Shown: in pieces, positions 34,431 through 43,345 of the stretch | Numbering within the stretch: the stretch's first letter is position 1 | Layout of the letters: every line of letters starts with the position of its first letter | Origin: Flavobacterium macrobrachii | GTDB taxonomy: Bacteria; Bacteroidota; Bacteroidia; Flavobacteriales; Flavobacteriaceae | Assembly (NCBI RefSeq): GCF_014486675.1 | Contig: NZ_JACTAC010000002.1 | Span: forward strand, 62,001 to 126,000 | Length of the DNA stretch: 64,000 nt | Reading direction: 5' to 3' | Notes under the pieces: model-generated | What the model was told of the DNA's origin: nothing | What the model saw: only the letters and a program-made list of their open reading frames with translations | The model's database searches: none | Program-made: the position numbers and the translations under genes

Positions 34431-34626
34431 CAAATGGTTACAGCTTATTAACATTCCTATCCAAATGGGGATAATCATATTTCTGTTTGCCGCTTTGGGC
34501 GATTGGCTCGACGAAAAATACCCTAATAAAAACGATTGGTACGTAAAGATTTTAGTATTAGTTGGTGTAGCCATTGCTTTTTACAACGTCAATCGTCAAT
34601 TGAAAGAAATCAACAAAAACGAATAA
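34399..34626 (+). CDS. atpZ: AtpZ/AtpI-like ATP synthase accessory protein
   Basis: 75 residues with two membrane helices (about 16-33 and 47-63) joined by the short DWLDEKYPNKND loop, matching the AtpZ/AtpI family. These small proteins help c-ring assembly or ion supply for F-type ATP synthases. It starts inside the bactofilin gene and stands at the head of the atp genes. Confidence 0.82.
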   Translation: MDNQKKKKQANKWLQLINIPIQMGIIIFLFAALGDWLDEKYPNKNDWYVKILVLVGVAIAFYNVNRQLKEINKNE

Positions 34627-34642
34627 TTCCTCCAAGTTCATA

Positions 34643-35032
34643 ATGACTTTCAAAACCTTTTTATACCTTTTTAGTATTTCAATAATTGCTTTTGTAATCC
34701 ATTTTTTTCTGGTAGAAAATGTTGTTCCAAAGAATGAATTGGTAAAATGGACGTATTCTATAGCCAATTTATATACTATCTTTTTTGTGTTTTCAGTAGT
34801 TATTATGAGTTTGCTATTATTCGTTAGAACCAAAAATCTCGACTACGTTGGTTACACCTATTTAATAGCAACATCGATAAAAATGGGAATCGCCTATTTC
34901 TTGCTGCGACCAGTTTTAGCCACAACAACCGATGAAAATTCGACAGAGAAAATAAACTTTTTTATTGTTTTTATTTGTTTTTTGGCAATAGAAACACTTT
35001 TAACCATCAGAATTTTAAACAATAAGCAATAA
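34643..35032 (+). CDS. Four-helix membrane protein preceding atpB (DUF6168-like)
   Basis: 129 residues with four membrane helices (about 4-23, 36-56, 66-86, 105-123). The position, between atpZ and atpB, and the size match a small flavobacterial family that I recall as DUF6168. It may be an ATP synthase assembly factor analogous to AtpI; no motif proves it. Confidence 0.68.
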   Translation: MTFKTFLYLFSISIIAFVIHFFLVENVVPKNELVKWTYSIANLYTIFFVFSVVIMSLLLFVRTKNLDYVGYTYLIATSIKMGIAYFLLRPVLATTTDENSTEKINFFIVFICFLAIETLLTIRILNNKQ

Positions 35033-35099
35033 ATTCAAGAAAAATTGATAATTCAATTAAAAAAACAAAACTTATACTTTTTCATATTAATTAATATTG

Positions 35100-35107
35100 T
35101 ACTTTTG
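35100..35107 (+). promoter_or_regulatory. -7 promoter box (TACTTTTG) for atpB
   Basis: TAnnTTTG match 40 nt before the atpB ATG. It suggests that the main atp promoter lies here, downstream of atpZ and the four-helix protein. Confidence 0.6.
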
Positions 35108-35147
35108 CACCAAATTTGAAGAAATAAAATTTTAGATAAAATCAGAT

Positions 35148-36299
35148 ATGGTGATTTCAAAAAAACCACTCCATTTTATAGTTGCAACATTAGTAGCATT
35201 TTTGCCATTAGTAACGGTTGCAAATCCTACAAACGATTCAACAACTGTTGAGCACACTTCTGTTACTACTGAAGCAAAAACCGAGCATCACGAAGGAGAA
35301 TCGAAAGACTTAAAAACCGAGATTAAAGAATTCATTAATCATCACTTGCAAGATTCTTATGATTTCCATTTGTTTTCTTATGAAGATGATGCAAAAGTAG
35401 AACACCATATTGGTTTTCCATTACCGGTAATTCTTTGGGATAATGGTTTACAATTGTTTTCTTCTTCAAAATTCCACCATGGAGAAAGTGCTGCGGAAAG
35501 CAATGGAAATTACTACAGATTATTTCATGGAAAAATTTACAAAGTAGCCAATGCTGATGAGCAAGTTGCTGTTGATGCAAAACATCACGTAACAAACGAA
35601 AAACCATTTGATTTTTCTATCACAAAAAATGTCTTTATGATGTTGGTGGTTTCAATAATCATGTTCTTGTTATTTACAAGTTTGGCAAAATCTTATGCTA
35701 AAAACGGCGGAATTGCAAAAGGTGCTGGTCGTTTCTTTGAGCCAATCATTCTTTATATTAGAGACGATATTGCTATTCCTAATATTGGAAAAAATTATAA
35801 AAAATACATGAGTTATTTGTTGACTATTTTCTTCTTCGTTTGGTTCTTAAATATTTTTGGATTAACACCGCTAGGAGTAAACGTAACAGGAAATATTGCT
35901 ATTACAGCAGGTTTAGCTTTAATAACTTATTTGATTACAACTTTTACAGCAAATAAAAATTATTGGGGACATATTTTTTGGATGCCTGGAGTTCCAGCAC
36001 CAATGAAATTAGTTTTAGCACCAATTGAGTTATTAGGAACAATTATTAAGCCTTTCTCATTGATGATACGTCTTTATGCAAACATTGTTGCTGGACACGT
36101 GGTTTTAATGAGTATAATAGGATTGATGTTTATTTTCAAAAATTGGTTAGGAAGTAGTTTATCTTTCGTACTTGCTTTTGCGTTATCATTATTAGAAATT
36201 TTAGTTGCCGCTTTACAGGCATATATTTTCACTATGTTATCAGCACTTTATTTTGGTGCTGCAAATGAAGAACATTATAACGATGATGCTCATCATTAA
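35148..36299 (+). CDS. atpB: ATP synthase F0 subunit a
   Basis: 383 residues, about 100 more than E. coli subunit a. The extra N-terminal part begins with a signal-peptide-like helix (residues 8-24) followed by a His/Glu-rich segment up to about 155, as in other Bacteroidetes. The membrane core carries PFSLMIRLYANIVAGH, where Arg308 is the essential proton-channel arginine, and SLLEILVAALQAYIF at the C-terminus. It forms the half-channels next to the c ring in the inner membrane. Confidence 0.96.
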   Translation: MVISKKPLHFIVATLVAFLPLVTVANPTNDSTTVEHTSVTTEAKTEHHEGESKDLKTEIKEFINHHLQDSYDFHLFSYEDDAKVEHHIGFPLPVILWDNGLQLFSSSKFHHGESAAESNGNYYRLFHGKIYKVANADEQVAVDAKHHVTNEKPFDFSITKNVFMMLVVSIIMFLLFTSLAKSYAKNGGIAKGAGRFFEPIILYIRDDIAIPNIGKNYKKYMSYLLTIFFFVWFLNIFGLTPLGVNVTGNIAITAGLALITYLITTFTANKNYWGHIFWMPGVPAPMKLVLAPIELLGTIIKPFSLMIRLYANIVAGHVVLMSIIGLMFIFKNWLGSSLSFVLAFALSLLEILVAALQAYIFTMLSALYFGAANEEHYNDDAHH

Positions 36300-36332
36300 T
36301 AAATTGAATGTTTAATTAAATATATATACATT

Positions 36333-36524
36333 ATGCAAATTCCAACTATTGTAGGAGCAGGTTTGATCGTTATTGGTGCTGGTTTAGGTATCGGTAAAAT
36401 TGGTGGTTCAGCTATGGACGCTATTGCTCGTCAACCAGAAGCATCTGGAAAAATCCAAACAGCTATGCTTATTGCTGCTGCTTTGATTGAAGGTATTGGT
36501 TTCGCTGCGTTATTCGCATCTTAA
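36333..36524 (+). CDS. atpE: ATP synthase F0 subunit c
   Basis: 63 residues, two-helix hairpin. The polar loop is ARQPEA (Arg33-Gln34-Pro35) and the ion-binding carboxylate is Glu53 in ALIEGIGF. The first helix lacks the Gln expected of a sodium-binding c ring, so proton coupling is likely. It is very short at both ends. A strong hairpin follows the stop codon. Confidence 0.95.
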   Translation: MQIPTIVGAGLIVIGAGLGIGKIGGSAMDAIARQPEASGKIQTAMLIAAALIEGIGFAALFAS

Positions 36525-36536
36525 TCTAAAAAAATT

Positions 36537-36574
36537 AACAACAGTTGCAACGGTTGGTTGTAACTGTTGTTTTT
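36537..36574 (+). terminator. Intra-operon hairpin after atpE (partial terminator or mRNA stabiliser)
   Basis: AACAACAGTT and CAAC (36537-36551) pair with GTTG and AACTGTTGTT (36557-36571), one mismatch, followed by three more Ts. It lies in the 83-nt gap between atpE and atpF. It could end part of the transcripts or protect atpE mRNA, helping to make more c subunit than the others. Confidence 0.65.
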
Positions 36575-36607
36575 AAAAAAAAATTTCTAAAACAGAATTT
36601 ATATATA

Positions 36608-37108
36608 ATGGAAAAATTATTAGAACAATTTTCACTTGGCTTATTTTTCTGGATGCTTGTCATCTTCGTTGCGTTGATTTTCTTATTGAAAAAATTCGCT
36701 TGGAAACCAATTCTTGATGCGGTAAACGAAAGAGAAGAAGGAATTAAAAATGCATTACTTTCTGCTGAAAATGCTAAAAAAGAAATGCAAAATCTTAAGT
36801 CAGATAATGAGAAATTATTAGCTGAAGCTAGATTAGAGCGTGACACAATGATTAAGGAAGCGCGTGAAATCAAAGAAAAAATGATTAACGATGCTAAAAC
36901 TGAAGCTCAACAAGCTGGAGAAAAAATGATTTCTCAAGCAAAAGCAGCTATCGAAAGCGAAAAAAATGCTGCTATGGCTGAATTAAAAGCTAAAGTTTCT
37001 AGCTTATCAGTAGAAATTGCAGAGAAATTATTAAAAGACGAATTATCTAACTCAGAAGCTCAAACCAAATTGGTTGAGAAAATGTTAGGTGATGTAAAAT
37101 TAAATTAA
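36608..37108 (+). CDS. atpF: ATP synthase F0 subunit b
   Basis: 166 residues from the ATG at 36608 (MEKLLEQFSLGLFFWMLV); a longer frame from 36545 runs back into the hairpin and is rejected. One N-terminal membrane helix (8-28) is followed by a long charged coiled coil (about 35-140), the peripheral stalk. The atpH gene starts 5 nt after the stop. Confidence 0.94.
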   Translation: MEKLLEQFSLGLFFWMLVIFVALIFLLKKFAWKPILDAVNEREEGIKNALLSAENAKKEMQNLKSDNEKLLAEARLERDTMIKEAREIKEKMINDAKTEAQQAGEKMISQAKAAIESEKNAAMAELKAKVSSLSVEIAEKLLKDELSNSEAQTKLVEKMLGDVKLN

Positions 37109-37113
37109 TCGTT

Positions 37114-37641
37114 ATGTCAAGAGCTGCGATTAGATATGCAAAAGCAATTTTAGAAACCGCTGTTTCTTCTGGAAATACAATTAAGGTAAATGATGACATG
37201 AAGTCAATCGTTGCCTCAATTTCAAATAGCCAAGAATTAAGTGATTTTCTGTCAAGTCCAATCATTTCATCTGAATTGAAAATGAACGCTTTGTCAGAAG
37301 TATTTGCTTCAGTTCAAGCAGAAACAAAAATGCTTTTTAAATTGTTACAAGAGAACAAGAGATTTGGAATTTTAGAACCAATTGCTTCACAATTCAATGT
37401 GTTATTTGACCATATGAACGGTGTTGAGCTTGCCAAAGTAACTACAGCTTTCCCAATCACTGCTGATTTAGAAGGTAAAGTTTTGGCAAAAATTGCTACT
37501 TTTTCAGATAAAAAGATAACTATCGAAAACATTGTTGATCCATCAATTATTGGCGGATTTGTGTTGAGAATAGGTGATAAACAATACAATGCTTCTGTTG
37601 CCAACAGATTGCAAGAATTAAAAAGAGAGTTAAGTAATTAA
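37114..37641 (+). CDS. atpH: ATP synthase F1 subunit delta
   Basis: 175 residues, family-typical. RAAIRYAKAILETA at the N-terminus and VDPSIIGGFVLRIGDKQYNASVANRLQEL at the C-terminus (given here across residues 140-168) are delta/OSCP signatures. It links the b stalk to the alpha subunits. Confidence 0.94.
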   Translation: MSRAAIRYAKAILETAVSSGNTIKVNDDMKSIVASISNSQELSDFLSSPIISSELKMNALSEVFASVQAETKMLFKLLQENKRFGILEPIASQFNVLFDHMNGVELAKVTTAFPITADLEGKVLAKIATFSDKKITIENIVDPSIIGGFVLRIGDKQYNASVANRLQELKRELSN

Positions 37642-37663
37642 TTACCATTAAAGATATATCAAA

Positions 37664-39241
37664 ATGGCGGAAATTAAAGCTGCTGAAATTTCAGCAATAT
37701 TAAAAAAACAATTAGAAGGATTTCAATCTGGAGCAACTTTAGAAGAAGTTGGATCAGTACTTCAAGTAGGTGATGGTATTGCTCGTGTTTACGGGTTATC
37801 AAATGCGCAATACGGTGAGTTAGTTCAATTCGATAACGGATTGGAAGCTATCGTATTGAACTTAGAAGAAGACAACGTTGGGGTTGTACTTTTAGGACCA
37901 TCAACTGGAATTAAAGAAGGTTCAATAGTAAAAAGAACGCAACGTATTGCATCTTTAAAAGTTGGTGAGCAAATCGTAGGTCGTGTTGTGGATACATTAG
38001 GTAACCCAATCGACGGTAAAGGTCCAATAGGTGGAGATTTATACGAAATGCCATTAGAAAGAAAAGCTCCTGGAGTTATCTTCCGTCAGCCAGTAACTGA
38101 ACCATTACAAACAGGTATCAAATCTATCGACGCGATGATTCCTGTTGGACGTGGACAACGTGAGTTAGTGATTGGTGACCGTCAAACAGGTAAAACAACT
38201 GTTTGTATCGATACTATCTTAAATCAAAAAGAATTTTACGATGCTGGTCAACCAGTATTCTGTATATATGTAGCAATTGGACAAAAAGCGTCAACTGTTG
38301 CAGGAATTGCAAAAACATTAGAAGAAAAAGGAGCGATGGCTTATACAACTATTGTTGCGGCTAATGCTTCTGATCCAGCGCCAATGCAAGTTTATGCGCC
38401 AATGGCTGGAGCTGCAATTGGAGAATATTTCCGTGATTCTGGTCGTCCAGCTTTGATTATCTATGATGATTTATCAAAACAAGCAGTAGCTTACCGTGAA
38501 GTTTCTCTTTTATTAAGAAGACCACCAGGACGTGAAGCTTATCCTGGAGACGTTTTCTATCTTCACTCTCGTTTATTAGAAAGAGCTTGTAAAGTGATTG
38601 CTGATGACGATATCGCAAGAAACATGAATGATTTACCAGATTCATTGAAACCAATCGTAAAAGGTGGTGGTTCTTTAACTGCTTTACCAATTATCGAAAC
38701 ACAAGCTGGTGACGTTTCTGCCTATATTCCAACTAACGTAATTTCGATTACTGACGGACAGATTTTCCTTGATGGTGATTTGTTTAACTCTGGAGTTCGT
38801 CCAGCAATTAACGTAGGTATTTCGGTATCTCGTGTTGGAGGAAATGCTCAAATTAAATCGATGAAAAAAGTTTCGGGAACATTAAAATTAGACCAAGCTC
38901 AATTCCGTGAATTGGAAGCGTTTGCTAAATTTGGTTCTGACCTTGATGCAGTTACTTTAAACGTAATTGAAAAAGGAAAAAGAAACGTTGAAATCTTGAA
39001 ACAAGCCGTAAACGATCCATATACAGTTGAAGACCAAGTAGCTATTATTTATGCTGGTTCTAAAAACTTATTGAGAAATGTTCCTGTAAACAAAGTAAAA
39101 GAATTCGAAAGAGATTTCATCGAATACTTAAACAACAAACATAGAGATACTTTAAACGCTTTAAAAGCAGGTAAGTTAGACGATAACATTACTGACGTTT
39201 TAGAAAAAGCAGCTAAAGAAATAGGAGCGAAATATAACTAA
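37664..39241 (+). CDS. atpA: ATP synthase F1 subunit alpha
   Basis: 525 residues. Walker A GDRQTGKT (171-178), [16 protein letters not shown] (Walker B region), [21 protein letters not shown] and the [15 protein letters not shown] segment with the conserved arginine finger region SVSRVGG. Full length and intact. It carries the non-catalytic nucleotide sites; the catalytic beta subunit is not in this window. Confidence 0.98.
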   Translation: MAEIKAAEISAILKKQLEGFQSGATLEEVGSVLQVGDGIARVYGLSNAQYGELVQFDNGLEAIVLNLEEDNVGVVLLGPSTGIKEGSIVKRTQRIASLKVGEQIVGRVVDTLGNPIDGKGPIGGDLYEMPLERKAPGVIFRQPVTEPLQTGIKSIDAMIPVGRGQRELVIGDRQTGKTTVCIDTILNQKEFYDAGQPVFCIYVAIGQKASTVAGIAKTLEEKGAMAYTTIVAANASDPAPMQVYAPMAGAAIGEYFRDSGRPALIIYDDLSKQAVAYREVSLLLRRPPGREAYPGDVFYLHSRLLERACKVIADDDIARNMNDLPDSLKPIVKGGGSLTALPIIETQAGDVSAYIPTNVISITDGQIFLDGDLFNSGVRPAINVGISVSRVGGNAQIKSMKKVSGTLKLDQAQFRELEAFAKFGSDLDAVTLNVIEKGKRNVEILKQAVNDPYTVEDQVAIIYAGSKNLLRNVPVNKVKEFERDFIEYLNNKHRDTLNALKAGKLDDNITDVLEKAAKEIGAKYN

Positions 39242-39246
39242 AAAAA

Positions 39247-39321
39247 GTATATTGTATAATTGTATACTGTAGTATGTGAAAATCAGATACAGTATACATT
39301 ATACAAATTTTTACAATATAC
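39247..39321 (+). repeat. Long hairpin with alternative pairings between atpA and atpG
   Basis: TTGTATAATTGTATACTGTA (39252-39271) pairs with 39288-39306 (one bulged T). Alternatively, GTATATTGTA (39247-39256) pairs perfectly with TACAATATAC (39312-39321). The two pairings share bases, so two folds compete. It occupies most of the 92-nt gap before atpG. Confidence 0.65.
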
Positions 39322-39333
39322 AATTTATAAAAA

Positions 39334-40194
39334 ATGGCAAACTTAAAGGAAATCCGTAATAGAATTACTTCCGTTCAGTCAACGATGCAGATTACATCGG
39401 CGATGAAAATGGTTTCTGCAGCAAAGTTGAAAAAAGCACAAGATGCGATTACAGCAATGCGTCCTTATGCCGAAAAATTAACGGAATTATTACAAAGTGT
39501 TAGCGCAACTCTTGAAGGTGATGCAGGCGGACAATTTACATCACAACGTGAAGTAAATAAAGTCTTAGTTGTGGTAATCACTTCAAACCGTGGTTTGTGT
39601 GGTGCATTTAATTCAAATGTAATCAAACAATCAAAAATTGTAGCCGATAGTTATGCTGGAAAACAAGTAGATTTTTTTGCTATTGGTAAAAAAGGAAACG
39701 ATGCTTTCAGAAAAGCAAATACGGTTATTGAAAACAAAAGCGAAGTATTTGACAATTTAACTTTTGATAATGTTGCCGAAATTGCCGAGGTTTTAACTAA
39801 AAAGTTTACTTCTGGCGAATACGATAAAATTGAAATTGTTTACAATCAATTCAAAAATGCCGCAACACAAATCGTTCAAACAGAGCAGTTTTTGCCGTTA
39901 GCTCCTGTAAAATCAGATAAACCTGTTTCAGCTGGAGATTATATTTTTGAACCTTCAAAAGAAGAAATTGTATTAACGTTAATTCCAAAATCGTTAAAAA
40001 CACAGTTGTATAAATCAATCAGAGATTCTTTTGCTTCTGAACATGGTGCTCGAATGACTGCTATGCACAAAGCAACTGACAACGCAACCGAGTTGAGAAA
40101 TCAATTGAAATTAACTTATAATAAAGCTCGTCAAGCTGCGATTACTGGAGAAATTCTTGAAATCGTTGGTGGTGCTGAGGCATTGAAAGGTTAA
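39334..40194 (+). CDS. atpG: ATP synthase F1 subunit gamma
   Basis: 286 residues. ANLKEIRNRITSVQSTMQIT at the N-terminus, VVVITSNRGLCGAFN (about 82-96) and the C-terminal coiled coil ending RQAAITGEILEIVGGAEAL are gamma signatures. The central rotor shaft. Last gene of this atp operon; a terminator follows, and atpD/atpC are absent. Confidence 0.97.
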   Translation: MANLKEIRNRITSVQSTMQITSAMKMVSAAKLKKAQDAITAMRPYAEKLTELLQSVSATLEGDAGGQFTSQREVNKVLVVVITSNRGLCGAFNSNVIKQSKIVADSYAGKQVDFFAIGKKGNDAFRKANTVIENKSEVFDNLTFDNVAEIAEVLTKKFTSGEYDKIEIVYNQFKNAATQIVQTEQFLPLAPVKSDKPVSAGDYIFEPSKEEIVLTLIPKSLKTQLYKSIRDSFASEHGARMTAMHKATDNATELRNQLKLTYNKARQAAITGEILEIVGGAEALKG

Positions 40195-40210
40195 TAATTA
40201 ATTTATATAA

Positions 40211-40243
40211 AAAAAGAGCCAACATTTTGTTGGCTCTTTTTTT
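40211..40243 (+). terminator. Terminator of the atp operon
   Basis: Perfect 14-bp stem (40211-40224 with 40228-40241) with a 3-nt loop and a T-run. Confidence 0.92.
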
Positions 40244-40262
40244 ATTCATTCGATTTAATAGT

Positions 40263-40270
40263 TATTTTTG
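40263..40270 (+). promoter_or_regulatory. -7 promoter box (TATTTTTG) for the second flippase
   Basis: TAnnTTTG match 23 nt before the TTG start at 40294. It supports that non-ATG start. Confidence 0.6.
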
Positions 40271-40293
40271 TTACAATTAGTACATAATATACC

Positions 40294-41754
40294 TTGAGTT
40301 TATACAAATCACTTTTTAAACAGACATTAATTTATGGCTTAGCTACGGTTTTGCCAAGGATGATTAGTTTTCTGTTGGTAATGTTACACACGGATAAATT
40401 AGTCAAAGCAGATTATGGCGAAACAACAATTCTAATGGCTTACATGGTTTTCTTTAACGTGATTTTATCATACGGAATGGAAACTGCTTTTTTTAGATTT
40501 TACAGTGCTGAAGAAGATAAAAAAAGGGTTATACAAACGTCAACGATTTCTATTTTTTGGTCATCAATAGCATTTTTATTTCTTTCTCTTTTATATAGAA
40601 ACACACTTTCCAGTTGGATAAATGTCGAAGTAGAATTTGTTACTTACGCCATTTGGATTTTGGTTTTAGATGCTTTGGTGATTGTTCCTTTTTCAAAATT
40701 AAGAGCTGAGCAAAGACCAATTGTGTTTGCTGTAATAAAGATTGGAAACGTTTTGGTTAATATGATATTGAACTTGTTTTTCTTATTGTATTTGCCAAAG
40801 ATTGCTCAAAATAATCCAAACGGATTTTTAGCAACCTTATATTTTGATAATTTTCAAATAGGATACATTTTTGTAGCAAATCTTGTAGCGAGTTTGGCTA
40901 CTTTTGTCGTGCTTTCGCCAGATTATTTACGATTAAAATGGAAATTAGATTTTCAATTATGGAAAAAAATGATGTTTTATGGATTTCCAATTTTAATTGC
41001 TGGAATTGCCTTTGCGGTTAACGAACATTTAGATAAAATAATTTTGGAATTTCTTTTGCCAAAGAATATTGGTAAAGCCGAAGTTGGAGCTTATTCCGCT
41101 TGTTACAAACTTGGCTTATTTATGGTTTTATTTGCAACCGCATTCCGACTAGGAATTGAGCCGTTCTTTTTTAGTCATGCAAAAAACGAAAATGCCAAAC
41201 AAACGTATGCTTTAATAACTAAATTTTTTGTAATTTTTGGTTCATTAATTCTTTTAGGTGTTATTGTTTTTGCCGATTTGCTAAAACAAATTATGATTAA
41301 AGACGAATCCTATTGGGAAGCTATGAAAGTTGTTCCATTAATTATTTTGGCAAACTTCTTTCTCGGGATTTATAACAACCTATCCGTTTGGTACAAACTA
41401 ACCGATAAAACAAAAATCGGAGCTTACATATCAATCATTGGCGCAGTTTTGACATTATTCTTAAACTTTCTTCTCATTCCAAAATACAGTTACATGGGTT
41501 CAGCAATTGGAACAATTGTTGCCTATGGAAGCATGATGACAATATCCTATTTTCTTGGAAAAAAATATTATTCAATTCCATACGATATGAAAAGAATAGG
41601 AAGCTATTTATCGATATCAATACTATTTTCATTTATATCATTTTATTACTTTAGAGAAAATTATTTTGTTGGAATACCGTTAATTATAATTTTTTCAGCA
41701 TTTATATACGTAAATGAAAAGACAACTATTCTAAAAATTATTAATAGAAATTAA
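40294..41754 (+). CDS. Oligosaccharide/lipid flippase of the MOP superfamily (second)
   Basis: 486 residues with 12-14 membrane helices. It starts with TTG ([20 protein letters not shown]); the helical start is typical of polysaccharide_synt_C/MurJ-like flippases, and the C-terminal [18 protein letters not shown] segment is family-like. It is outside the glycan locus and heads a unit with dut and a nucleotidyltransferase, an order I associate with conserved flavobacterial chromosomes, so a housekeeping envelope substrate is more likely than a strain-specific glycan. Confidence 0.82.
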   Translation: MSLYKSLFKQTLIYGLATVLPRMISFLLVMLHTDKLVKADYGETTILMAYMVFFNVILSYGMETAFFRFYSAEEDKKRVIQTSTISIFWSSIAFLFLSLLYRNTLSSWINVEVEFVTYAIWILVLDALVIVPFSKLRAEQRPIVFAVIKIGNVLVNMILNLFFLLYLPKIAQNNPNGFLATLYFDNFQIGYIFVANLVASLATFVVLSPDYLRLKWKLDFQLWKKMMFYGFPILIAGIAFAVNEHLDKIILEFLLPKNIGKAEVGAYSACYKLGLFMVLFATAFRLGIEPFFFSHAKNENAKQTYALITKFFVIFGSLILLGVIVFADLLKQIMIKDESYWEAMKVVPLIILANFFLGIYNNLSVWYKLTDKTKIGAYISIIGAVLTLFLNFLLIPKYSYMGSAIGTIVAYGSMMTISYFLGKKYYSIPYDMKRIGSYLSISILFSFISFYYFRENYFVGIPLIIIFSAFIYVNEKTTILKIINRN

Positions 41755-41759
41755 TAACC

Positions 41760-42194
41760 ATGACCATAAAAATCATCAATAAATCACAACACGATTTACC
41801 TAATTACGAAACCATTGCCTCAGCTGGAATGGATTTACGAGCTAATATTCAAGAACCAATAACTTTGAAATCACTAGAAAGAACCATTGTAAAAACAGGA
41901 CTTTTCATTGAATTGCCAATCGGTTATGAAGCACAAGTTCGTCCAAGAAGTGGTTTAGCTGCCAAAAAAGGAATTACCGTTCTCAATTCACCAGGAACAG
42001 TCGATGCCGATTATCGTGGCGAAATTGGCGTGATTTTAGTAAATTTATCCCAAGAAGATTTCGTTATCGAAAACGGCGAACGAATAGCACAACTAATCAT
42101 CGCCAAACATGAACGCGCCGAATGGATAGAAGTTCAAGAATTAACCGAAACATCTCGTGGTGAAGGTGGATTTGGCTCAACAGGTGTAAAGTAG
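41760..42194 (+). CDS. dut: dUTP diphosphatase
   Basis: 144 residues with all five dUTPase motifs in order: [37 protein letters not shown] and the C-terminal P-loop-like [10 protein letters not shown]. It hydrolyses dUTP to dUMP and so limits uracil in DNA and feeds dTMP synthesis. It lies 5 nt after the flippase. Confidence 0.97.
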   Translation: MTIKIINKSQHDLPNYETIASAGMDLRANIQEPITLKSLERTIVKTGLFIELPIGYEAQVRPRSGLAAKKGITVLNSPGTVDADYRGEIGVILVNLSQEDFVIENGERIAQLIIAKHERAEWIEVQELTETSRGEGGFGSTGVK

Positions 42195-42291
42195 TGAGCA
42201 GCGTTCGGTCCCAATAAGCAGTTAAAATAAATAGTTAAAAGTATTCAGTCAAGTCTTAATACTTAATACACAAATCTTAATAATAAATAGA

Positions 42292-43302
42292 ATGAAAATA
42301 ATAGTACCAATGGCTGGTCGTGGTTCCAGATTAAGACCACATACGTTAACAATACCAAAACCATTAATTCCAATTGCAGGAAAACCAATCGTTCACCGTT
42401 TGGTTGAAGATATCGCAGGTGTTTTAAATCAACCGATTGAAGAAGTTGCGTTTATCATTCACGAAAGTTTTGGCAAAAAAGTAGAAGAAGAATTAGTTGC
42501 TATTGCTCAAAAATTAGGAGCAAAAGGAACCATTTATTATCAAAATGAAGCTTTAGGAACAGGTCATGCTATTATGTGTGCCAAAGAATCTTTGAGCGGT
42601 TCAGCAGTTATCGCTTATGCAGATACGTTAATTCGTGCCGATTTCGATTTAGATACATCAGCCGATAGCGTTATTTGGGTAAAACAAGTCGATCAACCCG
42701 AAGCTTTTGGTGTAGTAAACCTAAATGCTAATGGAGAAATAATCGAATTAGTTGAAAAACCAAAAGAATTCGTTTCTGATTTAGCTGTCATAGGAATTTA
42801 CTATTTTAAAGACGTTGCGGTTTTGAAAAATGAGTTACAAGTTGTTTTGGATAATAACATTATTCACGGTGGCGAATACCAAATTAACGACGGAATTAAG
42901 CAAATGATGCAAAAAGGCATGAAATTTGTACCAGGAAAAGTAGACGAATGGATGGATTGCGGAAACAAAGACGTTACAGTTGATACAAACAACAGAATGT
43001 TAGGCTTTTTACATAATGATGGAGAACATTTGGTAGATTATGATGTGAAGTTAGAAAATTCAACGATTATTCCACCATGTTATATTGGAGAAGATGTAGT
43101 TTTAATAAACGCAACCGTTGGACCAAATGTTTCCCTTGGAAAAGGTTGTCACGTTGTTAATAGTACAATAAAAAACAGCTTGGTGCAAACGCATTCTAAC
43201 ATCAAAAACGCCAATTTAGACAATGCAATGATTGGAAATCATGCTACGTTTGATGGTAGTTTCAAAAGTATCAGCATCGGAGACTATTCCGTTTTAGAAT
43301 AA
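42292..43302 (+). CDS. Sugar-phosphate nucleotidyltransferase with left-handed beta-helix tail
   Basis: 336 residues. The N-terminal nucleotidyltransferase domain has MKIIVPMAGRGSRLRP and IPKPLIPIAGKPI (G-x-G-x-R-L and PKP signatures), GTGHAIM and VEKPKEF. From about residue 250, hexapeptide-like repeats appear (YIGEDVVLINATVGPNVSLG). It activates a hexose-1-phosphate with UTP, dTTP or GTP; which one cannot be told. It is part of the dut unit and separated from dut by a 97-nt gap with no clear signal. Confidence 0.85.
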   Translation: MKIIVPMAGRGSRLRPHTLTIPKPLIPIAGKPIVHRLVEDIAGVLNQPIEEVAFIIHESFGKKVEEELVAIAQKLGAKGTIYYQNEALGTGHAIMCAKESLSGSAVIAYADTLIRADFDLDTSADSVIWVKQVDQPEAFGVVNLNANGEIIELVEKPKEFVSDLAVIGIYYFKDVAVLKNELQVVLDNNIIHGGEYQINDGIKQMMQKGMKFVPGKVDEWMDCGNKDVTVDTNNRMLGFLHNDGEHLVDYDVKLENSTIIPPCYIGEDVVLINATVGPNVSLGKGCHVVNSTIKNSLVQTHSNIKNANLDNAMIGNHATFDGSFKSISIGDYSVLE

Positions 43303-43304
43303 TT

Positions 43305-43331
43305 CCTAACAGGTTTTTTTAACCTGTTAGG
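43305..43331. repeat. Perfect palindromic hairpin CCTAACAGGTT/AACCTGTTAGG
   Basis: 11-bp perfect stem (43305-43315, 43321-43331) with a 5-T loop, between the nucleotidyltransferase stop and the TPR gene start. It could be a terminator or a dispersed palindromic repeat; the lack of a following T-run favours the repeat. Confidence 0.6.
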
Positions 43332-43345
43332 TTTAGTAAAGTATT

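Noticed and set aside
36545-36607. Longer atpF start at 36545
   Set aside because: Sits in the atpE-atpF hairpin; MEKLLEQF at 36608 is the normal subunit b start.
42195-42291. 97-nt gap between dut and the nucleotidyltransferase considered for a small RNA or promoter
   Set aside because: No clear hairpin or TAnnTTTG box; only AT-rich sequence with TTAATA-like words.
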